A DNA stretch of 64,000 bases from Yersinia entomophaga (GCF_001656035.1 NZ_CP010029.1:3217831-3281830), one strand, 5' to 3'; counted from the stretch's first letter, positions 36,779-46,520 are shown. Notes: a model not told the origin generated them from the sequence alone. Numbers and translations: made by a program.

Positions 36779-36843
36779 GTGCGCCACGCAGTGCCGATGA
36801 GCTTCTTTAAAAGCAAGTTAGGCACAATTCGAAAGAAGCGTAT

Positions 36844-36936
36844 GGTGAGGTGGCCGAGAGGCTGAAGGCGCTCCCCTGCTAAGGGAGTATACGGTCAAAA
36901 GCTGTATCGAGGGTTCGAATCCCTCCCTCACCGCCA
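36844..36936 (+). tRNA. serV: tRNA-Ser (anticodon GCT)
   Basis: A 93-base class II tRNA with a long variable arm. The acceptor stem ggtgagg/cctcacc, encoded CCA, T-arm ggttcgaatcc and anticodon gct (36878-36880) are present. It reads AGC/AGU codons. First gene of the tRNA cluster. Confidence 0.97.
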
Positions 36937-36944
36937 TTTACTAT

Positions 36945-37021
36945 GCACCCATAGCTCAGCTGGATAGAGTACTCGGCTACGAACCGAGCGGTCGGAAGTT
37001 CGAATCTTCCTGGGTGCACCA
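36945..37021 (+). tRNA. argV: tRNA-Arg (anticodon ACG), copy 1
   Basis: A 77-base tRNA with acceptor stem gcaccca/tgggtgc, encoded CCA and anticodon acg (36979-36981), where A34 becomes inosine to read CGN codons. Starts eight bases after tRNA-Ser. Confidence 0.97.
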
Positions 37022-37079
37022 TATTTTGCAGTATGGTGAAGTAGTTAAATGACTGTCAGATAGTTTCAGAGATTTATTT

Positions 37080-37156
37080 GCACCCATAGCTCAGCTGGAT
37101 AGAGTACTCGGCTACGAACCGAGCGGTCGGAAGTTCGAATCTTCCTGGGTGCACCA
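37080..37156 (+). tRNA. argV: tRNA-Arg (anticodon ACG), copy 2
   Basis: Identical over all 77 bases to copy 1 and separated from it by a 58-base spacer of unrelated sequence. Confidence 0.97.
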
Positions 37157-37209
37157 TCTTTGTTGTTATAGTTTCACTCGGTGAAACGCTTCGCAGTAAA
37201 AAATCAAAC

Positions 37210-37286
37210 GCACCCATAGCTCAGCTGGATAGAGTACTCGGCTACGAACCGAGCGGTCGGAAGTTCGAATCTTCCTGGGTGCACCA
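37210..37286 (+). tRNA. argV: tRNA-Arg (anticodon ACG), copy 3
   Basis: The third identical 77-base copy, 53 bases after copy 2. An intrinsic terminator follows within ten bases. Confidence 0.97.
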
Positions 37287-37294
37287 TTTTAAGA

Positions 37295-37317
37295 AACCTC
37301 GCTGCGGCGGGGTTTTC
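37295..37317 (+). terminator. Rho-independent terminator of the tRNA operon
   Basis: aacctcgc-tgcg-gcggggtt hairpin (eight pairs, one G-T) running into tttt. Confidence 0.88.
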
Positions 37318-37320
37318 TGC

Positions 37321-37669
37321 TTTCTGGCTATTTGAAATAGCATCCTGCCTGATTTGGTCAGTGAGACCCCGCGAGTGCCAGTAGAACGCCACTGACTTCT
37401 TTTTTTCCGCTATCTGAATTTCGCCTGCCTATGAAAAATATCAAGATGGGTCGATGAGGTTATAAATATTCATCAAATCTATATCTCATCACAGTGCTTG
37501 TACTGGCTAATGAATTCCCATCCAGTTGATTTTATTACGCTCATCTAATGACCATCTTTAGCCAAAAAACACTTTTTCTGATTAAATACAGATGGTTATA
37601 CAGTAAGCGACAATTTAATGAGTTTGCGATAAAGTAGCTTTTCCTTTCCTCAATGATCCTGGGATAAAG
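37321..37669. other. Intergenic region between the tRNA cluster and yqaB
   Basis: About 350 AT-rich bases without a credible gene. The sequence just before yqaB should hold its promoter. I checked for integrase, direct repeats of the tRNA end and IS ends and saw none, although a tRNA cluster is a common integration site. Confidence 0.4.
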
Positions 37670-38236
37670 ATGTACGATCGCTATGAAGGCCTAATCTTTG
37701 ATATGGATGGTACGATTTTGGATACCGAATCCACCCATCGACAGGCTTGGCGGAAGGTGTTGATGCCTCACGGTATTCAATTTGATGAGCAAGCTATGGT
37801 GGCGCTCAACGGCTCTCCAACCTGGCGAATTGCCGAGATGATTATTCATAATCATCGGTTGAAGTTAGATCCTCATCTGTTAGCCGCTGAGAAAACGGCA
37901 GCGGTGAAGGCGATGCTGTTGGATAACGTAAAGCCGCTCCCGCTCATTGACGTGGTTAAGGCTTATCATGGCCGCAGACCTATGGCTGTGGGAACCGGAA
38001 GCGAGCACAGCATGGCTGAGGCGCTTTTACGACATCTTGGCCTTCGGGATTACTTCGATGTCATCGTCGGTGCCGATGACGTTACCCGGCATAAGCCGGA
38101 GCCAGACACCTTTTTGCGCTGTGCCGAATTGCTCGGCGTGGCGCCGGAGCGCTGTGTCGTGTTCGAAGATGCTGATTTCGGCGTAGAAGCGGCAAAGCGG
38201 GCGAAGATGGACGTGGTGGATGTGCGTCTGCTGTGA
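37670..38236 (+). CDS. yqaB: HAD-family phosphatase YqaB (fructose-1-phosphatase type)
   Basis: A 188-residue haloacid-dehalogenase-like sugar phosphatase (E. coli YqaB 188). The nucleophile motif is FDMDGTILDTEST (Asp at about 11 and 13). Motif II is GTGSEHS, and motifs III and IV are KPEPDTF and FEDADFGVEAA. Overlaps yqaA by four bases (GTGA), so the two are co-translated. Confidence 0.94.
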   Translation: MYDRYEGLIFDMDGTILDTESTHRQAWRKVLMPHGIQFDEQAMVALNGSPTWRIAEMIIHNHRLKLDPHLLAAEKTAAVKAMLLDNVKPLPLIDVVKAYHGRRPMAVGTGSEHSMAEALLRHLGLRDYFDVIVGADDVTRHKPEPDTFLRCAELLGVAPERCVVFEDADFGVEAAKRAKMDVVDVRLL

Positions 38237-38661
38237 GTAGCACGCTGGCTGTAGCATCGTTATTCGGTAGCAGTTTTCTTAGCGCGACGCTCTTACCTGG
38301 AAGTTCCGAAATTCTATTAGTGACCTTGCTAACTGCGGGCAGTGCGCCTGCGGTGATATTAGTGTTATCTGCAACCGTAGGTAATACGCTGGGTGGCTTA
38401 ACAAATGTAGTTATAGGCCGCCTGTTACCGGCGTTAAAACCGCAGCGCGGGCTGGATATGACGTTGGGCTGGCTCCAACGCTTTGGTCCAGCCGCTCTCT
38501 TGCTGAGTTGGTTACCGGTGGTAGGCGATTTGATGTGTGTGTTGGCAGGCTGGCTGCGTATGCCCTGGGCTCTGGTGGTTTTTTTTCTGTGTGTGGGAAA
38601 AGCTGTGCGTTACATCGTTATTACCGTGTTAACGCTGGAAGGAATCGCCTGGTGGCAATAA
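38233..38661 (+). CDS. yqaA: DedA-family membrane protein YqaA
   Basis: A 142-residue DedA/SNARE-associated-type inner-membrane protein. Features are SSFLSATLLPGSSEILLV near the start and GPAALLLSWLPVVGDLMCVL with the family Pro-x-x-G-D. GTG start overlapping the yqaB stop. The exact function is unproven; the family is linked to lipid flipping and membrane homeostasis. Confidence 0.93.
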   Translation: MSSTLAVASLFGSSFLSATLLPGSSEILLVTLLTAGSAPAVILVLSATVGNTLGGLTNVVIGRLLPALKPQRGLDMTLGWLQRFGPAALLLSWLPVVGDLMCVLAGWLRMPWALVVFFLCVGKAVRYIVITVLTLEGIAWWQ

Positions 38662-38742
38662 AGATGTGATGACTTCACATAGTCACATTGACGTAGTTTC
38701 AGTATGCTTACGGGCTATGGTTTTTAAGAGCGGGAGGTCGAT

Positions 38743-40302
38743 TTGATCCCGGACGTATCACAGGCGCTTTCTTGGTTGGAAGCGCATCCTAATGCATTAA
38801 AAGGAATCCGCCGCGGCATTGAGCGGGAAACATTGCGTGTGACCGCTGATGGCCAACTGGCTGCGACGGGTCACCCTGAGTCACTCGGGGCGGCGTTGAC
38901 ACATCAATGGATCACGACTGATTTTGCCGAAGCTTTGCTGGAGTTTATCACTCCGGTAGACGGCGATATCGATCATTTGCTGGCTTTTTTGCGTGATATT
39001 CATCGTTACACTGCGCGTAAACTTGGCGATGAGCGCATGTGGCCCCTTAGCATGCCGTGCTTTATCGGCGCCGAGCAGGATATCGAACTGGCTAAATACG
39101 GTTCCTCCAACGTTGGACGCTTCAAGACGCTGTACCGTGAAGGGTTGAAAAACCGCTATGGCGCGCTGATGCAAACCATTTCCGGCGTACATTACAACTT
39201 CTCACTGCCTATTGAGTTTTGGCAGGCGTGGGCGGGTGTGGAAGACGAGCAAAGTGGTAAAGAAGAGATCTCTGCCGGTTATTTCCGACTGATCCGTAAC
39301 TACTATCGCTTTGGCTGGGTGATTCCGTATCTGTTTGGTGCTTCGCCAGCGATTTGCTCTTCATTCCTGCAAGGACGTGAGACCGCATTGCCTTTTGAGC
39401 GCAATGATAACGGTATGTGCTATTTACCTTATGCCACTTCTTTACGCCTGAGCGATTTGGGTTACACCAATAAATCACAGAGTAATTTAGGCATTACTTT
39501 TAATGACCTGAATACCTATATTGATGGATTGAAGCGTGCTATCCATACGCCATCGGAAGAGTATGCGGCGCTGGGGCTGAAAGAGGGCGATCGCTACCTA
39601 CAGCTCAATAGCAATGTACTGCAAATCGAAAATGAGCTGTATGCTCCGATTCGACCCAAACGCGTCACTCAATCAGGTGAGTCACCTTCTGACGCGTTGC
39701 TGCGCGGCGGGATCGAATATATCGAAGTGCGCTCGCTGGATATCAATCCGTTCTCCCCAATTGGTGTTGATGCGGTACAGGCTCGTTTCCTCGATCTATT
39801 TCTGATCTGGTGCGTGCTGGCTGATGCGCCTGAAATGAGCAGCGATGAGCTACTTTGTACGCGTAAAAACTGGAATCGTGTGATTCTGGAAGGGCGTAAA
39901 CCGGGTCAGACTATTGGTATTGGCTGCGATAGCACTCGTGAGCCTTTAGATAAAGTCGGTAAAGCGCTGTTTGACGACTTGCGCCGGGTGGCAGAAGTGC
40001 TGGACGGCAAAGACAGTCGGGCTTATCAGGATGTATGTGATGAGCTAGTTGCTTCCTTCGATAATCCGGAACTGACGTTCTCTGCTCGTATTTTACAGGC
40101 AATGAAAGCGGAAGGAATCGGTGGTGTCGGGCTGGATCTGGCTGAACGTTATCGCGAAATGTTACGCAGTGAGCCGTTGGAAATATTGACTGAAGAACAG
40201 CTTTCAGCTGAACGTGACCGTTCTTGGATTCGTCAAGGTGAGCTGGAACGTAGTGATGAACTAAGCTTTGAAGAGTATCTGGCGATACACGCAGGTCGCT
40301 AG
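38743..40302 (+). CDS. gshA: Glutamate-cysteine ligase GshA
   Basis: The first enzyme of glutathione synthesis, 519 residues (E. coli 518). Starts at TTG, as in E. coli, with gggaggtcga just upstream. Conserved blocks are [40 protein letters not shown] and [20 protein letters not shown]. Rare TTG initiation keeps expression modest. Confidence 0.97.
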   Translation: MIPDVSQALSWLEAHPNALKGIRRGIERETLRVTADGQLAATGHPESLGAALTHQWITTDFAEALLEFITPVDGDIDHLLAFLRDIHRYTARKLGDERMWPLSMPCFIGAEQDIELAKYGSSNVGRFKTLYREGLKNRYGALMQTISGVHYNFSLPIEFWQAWAGVEDEQSGKEEISAGYFRLIRNYYRFGWVIPYLFGASPAICSSFLQGRETALPFERNDNGMCYLPYATSLRLSDLGYTNKSQSNLGITFNDLNTYIDGLKRAIHTPSEEYAALGLKEGDRYLQLNSNVLQIENELYAPIRPKRVTQSGESPSDALLRGGIEYIEVRSLDINPFSPIGVDAVQARFLDLFLIWCVLADAPEMSSDELLCTRKNWNRVILEGRKPGQTIGIGCDSTREPLDKVGKALFDDLRRVAEVLDGKDSRAYQDVCDELVASFDNPELTFSARILQAMKAEGIGGVGLDLAERYREMLRSEPLEILTEEQLSAERDRSWIRQGELERSDELSFEEYLAIHAGR

Positions 40303-40312
40303 AAAAAGAAAA

Positions 40313-40331
40313 GGCCACAATCAATGTGGCC
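40313..40331. terminator. Hairpin after gshA
   Basis: ggccaca-atcaa-tgtggcc perfect seven-pair stem 10 bases after the gshA stop. A weak rightward T-tract makes termination uncertain. Confidence 0.5.
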
Positions 40332-40473
40332 AAATTAACATCTCTGTATACAGGGATGATGATAACAAATGCGCGTCTTTCACATATTAAGACGGCGGTG
40401 ATTTAAAAAAGTTTCATTGGGTTCGAAAAAAAATTCTTCTGCGAGAAATAATTTTTTTTGAGGAGGTAACAAG

Positions 40474-40989
40474 ATGCCATTATTGGACAGTTTTACAGTT
40501 GACCACACCATTATGAAAGCACCGGCCGTTCGCGTTGCTAAGACGATGAAAACCCCTCACGGCGATGCAATCACCGTGTTTGATTTACGTTTCTGCGTGC
40601 CGAATAAAGAAGTTTTGCCGGAGAAAGGTATTCATACGCTGGAGCATTTATTCGCAGGTTTTATGCGTGATCATCTGAATGGTCAGGGTGTGGAAATTAT
40701 TGATATCTCACCAATGGGCTGCCGTACCGGTTTCTATATGAGCCTGATTGGCACACCTGACGAGCAGCGTGTGGCGGAAGCGTGGAAAGCGGCGATGGCT
40801 GATGTACTGAAAGTCACTGACCAGCGTAAAATTCCTGAGCTGAATGAATATCAGTGTGGGACTTACCAAATGCATTCGCTGGAAGAAGCGCAGGACATTG
40901 CCAAAAGCATCATCGAGCGTGGTGTGCGGGTAAATCATAACGATGAGTTGGCATTACCGAAAGAGAAACTGACTGAACTGCACATCTAG
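40474..40989 (+). CDS. luxS: S-ribosylhomocysteinase LuxS
   Basis: A 171-residue metal enzyme that splits S-ribosylhomocysteine, recycling the methyl cycle and forming the AI-2 precursor. Metal ligands are His54 and His58 in HTLEH and Cys128 in EYQCGT; Cys83 in MGCRTG is the catalytic residue. A strong ribosome site (gaggag) precedes the ATG. As in E. coli it follows gshA. Confidence 0.98.
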   Translation: MPLLDSFTVDHTIMKAPAVRVAKTMKTPHGDAITVFDLRFCVPNKEVLPEKGIHTLEHLFAGFMRDHLNGQGVEIIDISPMGCRTGFYMSLIGTPDEQRVAEAWKAAMADVLKVTDQRKIPELNEYQCGTYQMHSLEEAQDIAKSIIERGVRVNHNDELALPKEKLTELHI

Positions 40990-41017
40990 CATCGTTGATA
41001 TGTTGGAAAATAAATAT

Positions 41018-41042
41018 CCTCCGGCATAGCCGGAGGTTTTTC
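41018..41042 (+). terminator. Rho-independent terminator of luxS
   Basis: cctccggc-ata-gccggagg hairpin followed by ttttt, 29 bases after the luxS stop. Confidence 0.9.
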
Positions 41043-41044
41043 AT

Positions 41045-41712
41045 ATGCGCCTATAAGGCTCTGTTGCCAGCCGCGCCCTAACAGGCGCATCGCGATCTGA
41101 CATTTGCATTTATGGATTACTTACGGCCCGTAAACGGGCTGCCCGGATAGGGGATCGAGAGTTGCTCACCCATTTTATCCTCTTCCAACTGGTGCTTTAT
41201 GTATTCTTGTATCCTGGCTGTATTTTTCCCAACCGTATCAACGTAATACCCTCGACACCAGAACTCCCTGTTACGGTATTTGAACTTCAAATCGCCAAAC
41301 TGCTCATAAAGCATCAGGCTGCTCTTTCCTTTCAGGTATCCCATAAAACCCGACACACTCATTTTGGGCGGGATTTCCAGAAGCATATGGATGTGATCCA
41401 CACAGCATTCTGCTTCCAGAATATTCACGTTTTTCCATTCGCACAGCTTTCTTAAGATACTGCCTATCGCTTTGCGCTTTTCCCCGTAGAACACCTTTCT
41501 TCGGTACTTCGGCGCAAAAACCATGTGATATCTACAGTTCCATCGCGTGTGCGCTAAGCTCTTTTCGTCCCTCATAGGGACCCCCTTTTGATTTCTTGTT
41601 GAACATTTGCAGTTGCCAGACCGCAAACTGTTTTAACAAATCAAAGGGGTTTTTATAACTGGCTCAAAGCTGAAAGCTTTACCGAACCTCCAGCCTGGCT
41701 GGAGGTTTTCTG
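41045..41712 (-). mobile_element. IS200/IS1541-type insertion sequence
   Basis: A single-gene element of about 0.67-0.7 kb, transposase read leftward. Its left end (right side here) has a cctccagc/gctggagg hairpin at about 41687-41704, which blocks read-through into the transposase. A second long-range pairing, acccctttgattt at about 41640-41652 with aaatcaaaagggggt at 41580-41594, would hide the ribosome site. The right end has a gcgcc/ggcgc hairpin at 41073-41088. Such elements move as single-stranded DNA and make no terminal inverted repeats or target duplication, so the exact ends are estimates. Confidence 0.75.
41117..41575 (-). CDS. tnpA: IS200-family transposase TnpA (HUH tyrosine type)
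   Basis: A 152-residue Y1 transposase. The metal-binding HUH motif is HIHM in CCVDHIHMLLEIPP; the catalytic tyrosine is in RGYYVDTVG. The ATG at 41575 (MRDEKSLAHTRWNCRYHMVF) is the family start; an in-frame extension to 41626 is not needed. The ribosome site aaagggggtcc is probably masked by the hairpin in the element's leader. The gene looks intact. Confidence 0.95.
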   Translation of the reverse strand: MRDEKSLAHTRWNCRYHMVFAPKYRRKVFYGEKRKAIGSILRKLCEWKNVNILEAECCVDHIHMLLEIPPKMSVSGFMGYLKGKSSLMLYEQFGDLKFKYRNREFWCRGYYVDTVGKNTARIQEYIKHQLEEDKMGEQLSIPYPGSPFTGRK

Positions 41713-41724
41713 TGCACAACAAAA

Positions 41725-41750
41725 AAAGACGCGAGAGCGTCTTTTTTATT
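41725..41750. terminator. Bidirectional terminator below corB
   Basis: gacgc-gaga-gcgtc hairpin flanked by aaaaaaa on one side and tttttt on the other. It serves the leftward corB gene and shields it from luxS/IS readthrough. Confidence 0.85.
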
Positions 41751-41792
41751 GGGCGCGTATTTATCGCGCGCGAGTTGCTCGATCTGCGGCTA

Positions 41793-43079
41793 TTACTGCG
41801 GATTAAGCGGTGAATGCGGATGATCGATCGGGGTAACTCTGACCTGTTTAATCATATTGTCCTGTACGTCCAATACTTCGATTTCGTAATGGCCGATGCG
41901 CACTTGAGCGTTAATCTCAGGAATATCTTCTAGGGTTTCAAGCAGCATGCCATTAATGGTGCGGGCGTCGACCGGCAGCGACCAGTTAAAGGCCTTATTC
42001 AGTTCCCGGACATTGGCGGTGCCGTCGATAATTACCGAGCCATCGCTTTGTGGATTCACTTCTTCCGCCAACGTAGGGGACATTGACGTAGTGAAATCTC
42101 CGACAATCTCTTCCAGAATATCTTCTACCGTAACCAGTCCTTGAATATCGCCGTATTCATCGACAATCATGCCGACTTTTTCTTTATTGCGCTGGAATTT
42201 GACCAGTTGAACGTTCAGCGGTGTGCCTTCTGGAATAAAGTAGATTTCATCCGCCGCGCGCAGCAGGTTTTCTTTGTTGAACTCTTTTTTCTCGGTCATC
42301 AGCCGGTAGGCTTCACGCACTCGTAGCATCCCAATCGCGTCATCCAGCGATTGGCGATACAGCACAATTCGACCGTGAGGGGAATGAGTTAACTGGCGCA
42401 TAATGGACTTCCAATCATCATTGATATCAATACCAACCACTTCATTGCGCGGCACCATAATGTCGCTGACTGTGACTTTTTCCAGATCCAGCACCGAGAT
42501 CAACATGTCCTGATTACGACGGGAAATTTGTGAGTGTGATTCATTCACGATACTGCGTAATTCGTCTTTACTCACTGCATCACTGACGTGCACATTGCCT
42601 TTGATACCGCACAGGCGCATCAACAGGCGGGTAATGCTGTTCAGTAACCAGACCAGCGGCAGCATGATCTTCTGCAAAGGAGCCAATAGCATGCTGCTAG
42701 GGAAGGCGACGCGCTCTGGATAGAGCGCAGCGATGGTTTTCGGCATCACTTCAGCAAAAATCAGCACCACAAAGGTCAATACGCCAGTGGCAACTGCCAC
42801 GCCTGCGTTACCGTACAGTCGAATTCCAACTATGGTGGCCAGCGCCGATGCGAGAATGTTAACCAGATTATTGCCGATAAGAACCAGGCTAATCAGACGA
42901 TCCGGGCGGCGTAATAGTTTTTCCACGCGGCGGGCAGAACGGTTTCCTTGCTTGGCCAAATGGCGCAGGCGGTAGCGGTTTAGCGTCATCATGCCGGTTT
43001 CTGAGGCGGAGAAGTAAGCCGATACCACGACCATAATGATCAGAATGATGATAAGTGTACTGGTAGAGACCTGGTCCAA
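41793..43079 (-). CDS. corB: CNNM/CBS-domain transporter protein CorB (YfjD)
   Basis: A 428-residue protein with a DUF21/CNNM membrane domain (about 1-190; FSASETGMMTLNRYRLRHLA, LIGNNLVNILASALAT), a tandem CBS pair (about 205-330; TVSDIMVPRNEVVGIDINDD, VGMIVDEYGDIQGLVTVEDI) and a C-terminal CorC/HlyC domain. The family works in magnesium or cobalt efflux and resistance. Followed rightward on the same strand order by ypjD, as in E. coli. Confidence 0.93.
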   Translation of the reverse strand: MDQVSTSTLIIILIIMVVVSAYFSASETGMMTLNRYRLRHLAKQGNRSARRVEKLLRRPDRLISLVLIGNNLVNILASALATIVGIRLYGNAGVAVATGVLTFVVLIFAEVMPKTIAALYPERVAFPSSMLLAPLQKIMLPLVWLLNSITRLLMRLCGIKGNVHVSDAVSKDELRSIVNESHSQISRRNQDMLISVLDLEKVTVSDIMVPRNEVVGIDINDDWKSIMRQLTHSPHGRIVLYRQSLDDAIGMLRVREAYRLMTEKKEFNKENLLRAADEIYFIPEGTPLNVQLVKFQRNKEKVGMIVDEYGDIQGLVTVEDILEEIVGDFTTSMSPTLAEEVNPQSDGSVIIDGTANVRELNKAFNWSLPVDARTINGMLLETLEDIPEINAQVRIGHYEIEVLDVQDNMIKQVRVTPIDHPHSPLNPQ

Positions 43080-43155
43080 CGCAATATTCCTTATAGCGAT
43101 AGATGAAGGCTCCAGTCAGGGTAACAGGAGCCATAGGTTGGGCGGGGGAGTGTCG

Positions 43156-43947
43156 TTAGCCGATCATGATCTCTTGCAGCAGGCGGCTGCCGAAATAGGC
43201 TAGAGTCAGTAAGAATGCTCCGGCAAAGCTGAACCAGACCACGCGGCGGCCGCGCCACCCTTCGTGATAATGACCCCACAATAGAATAATGTAGACAAAC
43301 CACGCCATAATCGACAGCACGGCTTTATGGACATTCTCTTTGCTGAACAAATTATCCATATATAACAAACCGGTGCAGAGCGTTAGCGTCAGCAGCACTA
43401 CGCCAATTTGCGTAATGTGAAACATTTTTCGCTCAATGCTCATCAGTGGCGGCATATCGGCGGTGAATGTCAGTTTTTTATTCTTCAGTAGATAATCCAG
43501 CCAAGCTAGCTGCATGGCGTACAATGCGGCAATAATCAGCGTGGCATAACCCAATAGCGCCAGCCCAATATGGATAAATAACGCCGGGCTGCCTTCCAGA
43601 TGGGTAATGAATTCGCCTGGCATCAGACTGGCGAGAGCCAAATTGATCATGGCAAAGCTGTAAACGATTGGCAGCAGGAACCAGCCGCGCCCACGAGAGG
43701 CCACGAATGTCATGATTGAGCAGATCATCAAACCGACAATAGAGCCGATATTCAGCAAAGTCAGGTTTTGACCCTCGCCAACATCAAATATTTGATGTTT
43801 CAATGCGATACCATGGCAAACCAGCGCTACTACGGCAGAAACCAGGGCTAGCCGTCGGTAAGCGCTGCTCTTCCTCACCAAACTGGGAATAATCAGTCCC
43901 AGACTAAGTAAATAGGCAACTAGAGCCAAAATAGAGAACACGGGCAT
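43156..43947 (-). CDS. ypjD: CcsA/YpjD-family inner-membrane protein
   Basis: A 263-residue, eight-helix membrane protein of the cytochrome c assembly (CcsA) superfamily; E. coli YpjD has 263 residues. The family WGHYHEGWRG and ERKMFHITQIGVVLLTLTLC segments are intact. The ATG at 43947 (MPVFSILALVAYLLSLGLI) is chosen by analogy with E. coli; 20 more residues are possible upstream. Divergent from ffh. Heme handling is assumed from the family only. Confidence 0.9.
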   Translation of the reverse strand: MPVFSILALVAYLLSLGLIIPSLVRKSSAYRRLALVSAVVALVCHGIALKHQIFDVGEGQNLTLLNIGSIVGLMICSIMTFVASRGRGWFLLPIVYSFAMINLALASLMPGEFITHLEGSPALFIHIGLALLGYATLIIAALYAMQLAWLDYLLKNKKLTFTADMPPLMSIERKMFHITQIGVVLLTLTLCTGLLYMDNLFSKENVHKAVLSIMAWFVYIILLWGHYHEGWRGRRVVWFSFAGAFLLTLAYFGSRLLQEIMIG

Positions 43948-44112
43948 AGCGGTTAATAGGCATCGGCTGAGTGAATTGGATAACCAGTATAACGTTAGCA
44001 GCGTCATGCTCCAACCGTTCTCCTACGTGAAGGCAGAGATCGCGCGCGCTTCGTGTTATAATCCCGCCATTGTGTCGCCCGGGCGGCCTGTTTCCACGTT
44101 GAGCATGAGACG

Positions 44113-45474
44113 ATGTTTGAGAACTTAACCGATCGATTATCGCGCACACTGCGCAATATCAGCGGCCGTGGCCGGCTGACAGAAGAAAATATTAAAGAAA
44201 CCCTGCGTGAAGTCCGCATGGCATTGCTTGAGGCCGACGTTGCCTTGCCGGTGGTTCGTGACTTTATCAACCGGGTTAAAGAGCGTGCGGTTGGCCATGA
44301 GGTCAATAAAAGCCTTACGCCGGGCCAAGAATTTGTAAAAATTGTTAAGAATGAGCTGATCGGCGCCATGGGCGAGATCAATAACGAACTCAATCTGGCA
44401 GCCCAACCGCCGGCGGTCGTTTTGATGGCCGGTCTGCAAGGGGCAGGTAAAACAACCAGCGTAGCTAAGCTGGGTAAGTTCCTGAGAGAAAAGCAGAAGA
44501 AAAAAGTGCTGGTGGTTTCTGCCGACGTTTATCGCCCTGCGGCGATCAAACAGTTGGAAACGCTGGCGCAGCAGGTTGGCGTTGAATTCTTCCCGTCGGA
44601 CGTGCAGGAAAAACCGATTGATATCGTTAATCGGGCTTTACAGCAGGCGAAACTGAAATTCTTTGATGTGCTGATCGTCGATACTGCCGGTCGTTTGCAC
44701 GTTGATGAAGCCATGATGGACGAAATCAAACAGATTCATGCCGCGATTAATCCGGTAGAAACGCTGTTTGTTGTCGATGCCATGACCGGTCAGGATGCTG
44801 CCAACACGGCGAAAGCGTTTAACGAAGCGCTGCCGTTGACCGGCGTGGTGTTGACCAAGGTAGACGGCGATGCTCGTGGCGGTGCCGCGCTGTCGATTCG
44901 TCATATCACCGGTAAGCCGATTAAATTCCTCGGTGTGGGTGAGAAAACCGAAGCGTTGGAGCCATTCCATCCGGACCGCGTTGCTTCACGTATTCTGGGG
45001 ATGGGCGACGTTCTCTCCCTGATCGAAGACATTGAAAGCAAAGTTGACCGTGCACAGGCGGAAAAATTAGCGACCAAGCTGAAGAAAGGCGACGGGTTTG
45101 ACCTGAACGACTTTCTGGATCAGTTAAAACAAATGCGCAATATGGGTGGCATGGCCAGCATGTTGAGCAAGATGCCCGGTGCAGGCCAGTTGCCTGACAA
45201 CGTGAAATCGCAAATGGATGACAAAGTGACGGTGCGGATGGAAGCCATCATCAACTCGATGACGCTGAAAGAACGTGCCAAGCCGGAAATCATCAAAGGT
45301 TCTCGCAAGCGCCGTATCGCAGCGGGTTCCGGTATGCAGGTTCAGGATGTGAACCGCCTGCTGAAACAGTTCGATGAAATGCAGCGCATGATGAAGAAAA
45401 TGAAAAACGGCGGTCTGGCCAAAATGATGCGTGGCATGAAAGGTATGATGCCACCGGGTTTCCCTGGCCGTTAA
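44113..45474 (+). CDS. ffh: Signal recognition particle GTPase Ffh
   Basis: A 453-residue protein of the co-translational targeting pathway that binds 4.5S RNA and nascent signal sequences. N domain (1-85), G domain with G1 GLQGAGKTTS (about 105-114), DTAGR and TKVDGDARGG, and the methionine-rich M domain from about 300 (MASMLSKMPG to the end). Complete; same length as E. coli Ffh. Confidence 0.98.
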   Translation: MFENLTDRLSRTLRNISGRGRLTEENIKETLREVRMALLEADVALPVVRDFINRVKERAVGHEVNKSLTPGQEFVKIVKNELIGAMGEINNELNLAAQPPAVVLMAGLQGAGKTTSVAKLGKFLREKQKKKVLVVSADVYRPAAIKQLETLAQQVGVEFFPSDVQEKPIDIVNRALQQAKLKFFDVLIVDTAGRLHVDEAMMDEIKQIHAAINPVETLFVVDAMTGQDAANTAKAFNEALPLTGVVLTKVDGDARGGAALSIRHITGKPIKFLGVGEKTEALEPFHPDRVASRILGMGDVLSLIEDIESKVDRAQAEKLATKLKKGDGFDLNDFLDQLKQMRNMGGMASMLSKMPGAGQLPDNVKSQMDDKVTVRMEAIINSMTLKERAKPEIIKGSRKRRIAAGSGMQVQDVNRLLKQFDEMQRMMKKMKNGGLAKMMRGMKGMMPPGFPGR

Positions 45475-45647
45475 TGCCCTCATTTGCCCTGATAAGCATT
45501 CAGGCGAAAAGGGTTATCAATTTCCCGCCAGAAACGGCGGTAAACGATGAAAATTGGCCTCATTATAAAAGTAGCGGACAGGAATCTACGCTTTAGATTG
45601 CTTTTTGCGCCAAAATGAGTAAAATTTTCGGGCTTTTTATATTGCAA

Positions 45648-45685
45648 CTGAACCCCGTTCCCCGATGGGGTTCAGTTGTTTTATT
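45648..45685 (+). terminator. Hairpin terminator/attenuator before rpsP
   Basis: ctgaacccc and ggggttcag form a perfect nine-pair stem with a ttgttttatt tail, 17 bases before the rpsP start. It can act as a leader attenuator for the rpsP-rimM-trmD-rplS operon. Confidence 0.8.
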
Positions 45686-45701
45686 AACTAAAGAGGATGT
45701 T

Positions 45702-45950
45702 ATGGTAACAATTCGTTTGGCTCGTGGCGGCGCTAAAAAGCGTCCGTTCTATCAAGTAGTAGTGACCGACAGCCGTAATGCTCGTGACGGTCGTTTCATC
45801 GAACGTGTAGGCTTCTTTAACCCGATCGCATCTGGTCAGGCTGAAGCACTGCGTTTGGACCTGGATCGTATCGAACATTGGATCGGCCTGGGCGCAACTG
45901 TTTCTGATCGCGTTTCTGCGCTGATCAAAGACGCTAAGAAAGCAGCTTAA
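45702..45950 (+). CDS. rpsP: 30S ribosomal protein S16
   Basis: 82 residues beginning [20 protein letters not shown]; an early assembly protein of the small subunit. The ATG at 45702 follows aagagga. First gene of the conserved rpsP-rimM-trmD-rplS operon. Confidence 0.98.
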   Translation: MVTIRLARGGAKKRPFYQVVVTDSRNARDGRFIERVGFFNPIASGQAEALRLDLDRIEHWIGLGATVSDRVSALIKDAKKAA

Positions 45951-45971
45951 TCTGTCGCGGTGGTGGTTATT

Positions 45972-46520
45972 ATGAGCAAACAACTCAATCCAGTGGTTCC
46001 CGAGCAGCCGATTGTTCTTGGCAAAATGGGTTCAACTTACGGCATTCGCGGTTGGCTCAGAGTATTTTCATCCACCGAGAACGCCGAAAGCATTTTTGAC
46101 TATCAGCCGTGGTTTATCCAGCAGGCCGGTAAGTGGCAGCACGTCGAGTTGGAAGACTGGAAGCGCCACAGTCAAGATTTGATCATCAAAGTCAAAGGTG
46201 TTGACGATCGGGATGCTGCGAATCTGCTAACTAATTGCGAAATTATGGTGGATTCGAAACAATTGCCAGAACTAGAAGGTGATGATTACTACTGGAAAGA
46301 CCTTATGGGCTGTCAGGTAGTAACCACAACCGGTTACGAACTGGGTAAAATCATCGATATGATGGAAACCGGTTCTAACGATGTCATGGTAGTCAAAGCA
46401 AACCTGAAAGATGCATTCGGTATGAAGGAGCGGTTGGTCCCGTTTCTTCATGGGCAGGTTATCAAGAATGTCGATCTCACTGCTCAACGTGTTGAAGTAG
46501 ATTGGGATCCTGGTTTTTGA
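45972..46520 (+). CDS. rimM: 16S rRNA maturation factor RimM
   Basis: A 182-residue 30S assembly factor binding S19 and the 16S head. The N-terminal barrel begins [20 protein letters not shown]; the PRC-barrel follows from about 100 and ends in VEVDWDPGF. The ATG at 45972 matches E. coli RimM (MSKQL). Confidence 0.97.
   Translation: MSKQLNPVVPEQPIVLGKMGSTYGIRGWLRVFSSTENAESIFDYQPWFIQQAGKWQHVELEDWKRHSQDLIIKVKGVDDRDAANLLTNCEIMVDSKQLPELEGDDYYWKDLMGCQVVTTTGYELGKIIDMMETGSNDVMVVKANLKDAFGMKERLVPFLHGQVIKNVDLTAQRVEVDWDPGF

Noticed and set aside
36945..37286. Regularly spaced identical repeats that could suggest a CRISPR array
   Set aside because: The 77-base units fold as tRNA-Arg with encoded CCA; there are only three and no cas genes.
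37204..37392. Leftward frame encoding a product with GRFELPTARF
   Set aside because: It reads antisense through tRNA-Arg copy 3; this is a well-known false protein made from tRNA sequence.
37021..37669. Integration of a mobile island at the tRNA cluster
   Set aside because: No integrase, no direct repeat of a tRNA 3' end and no foreign genes follow; yqaB-yqaA-gshA-luxS is normal core order.
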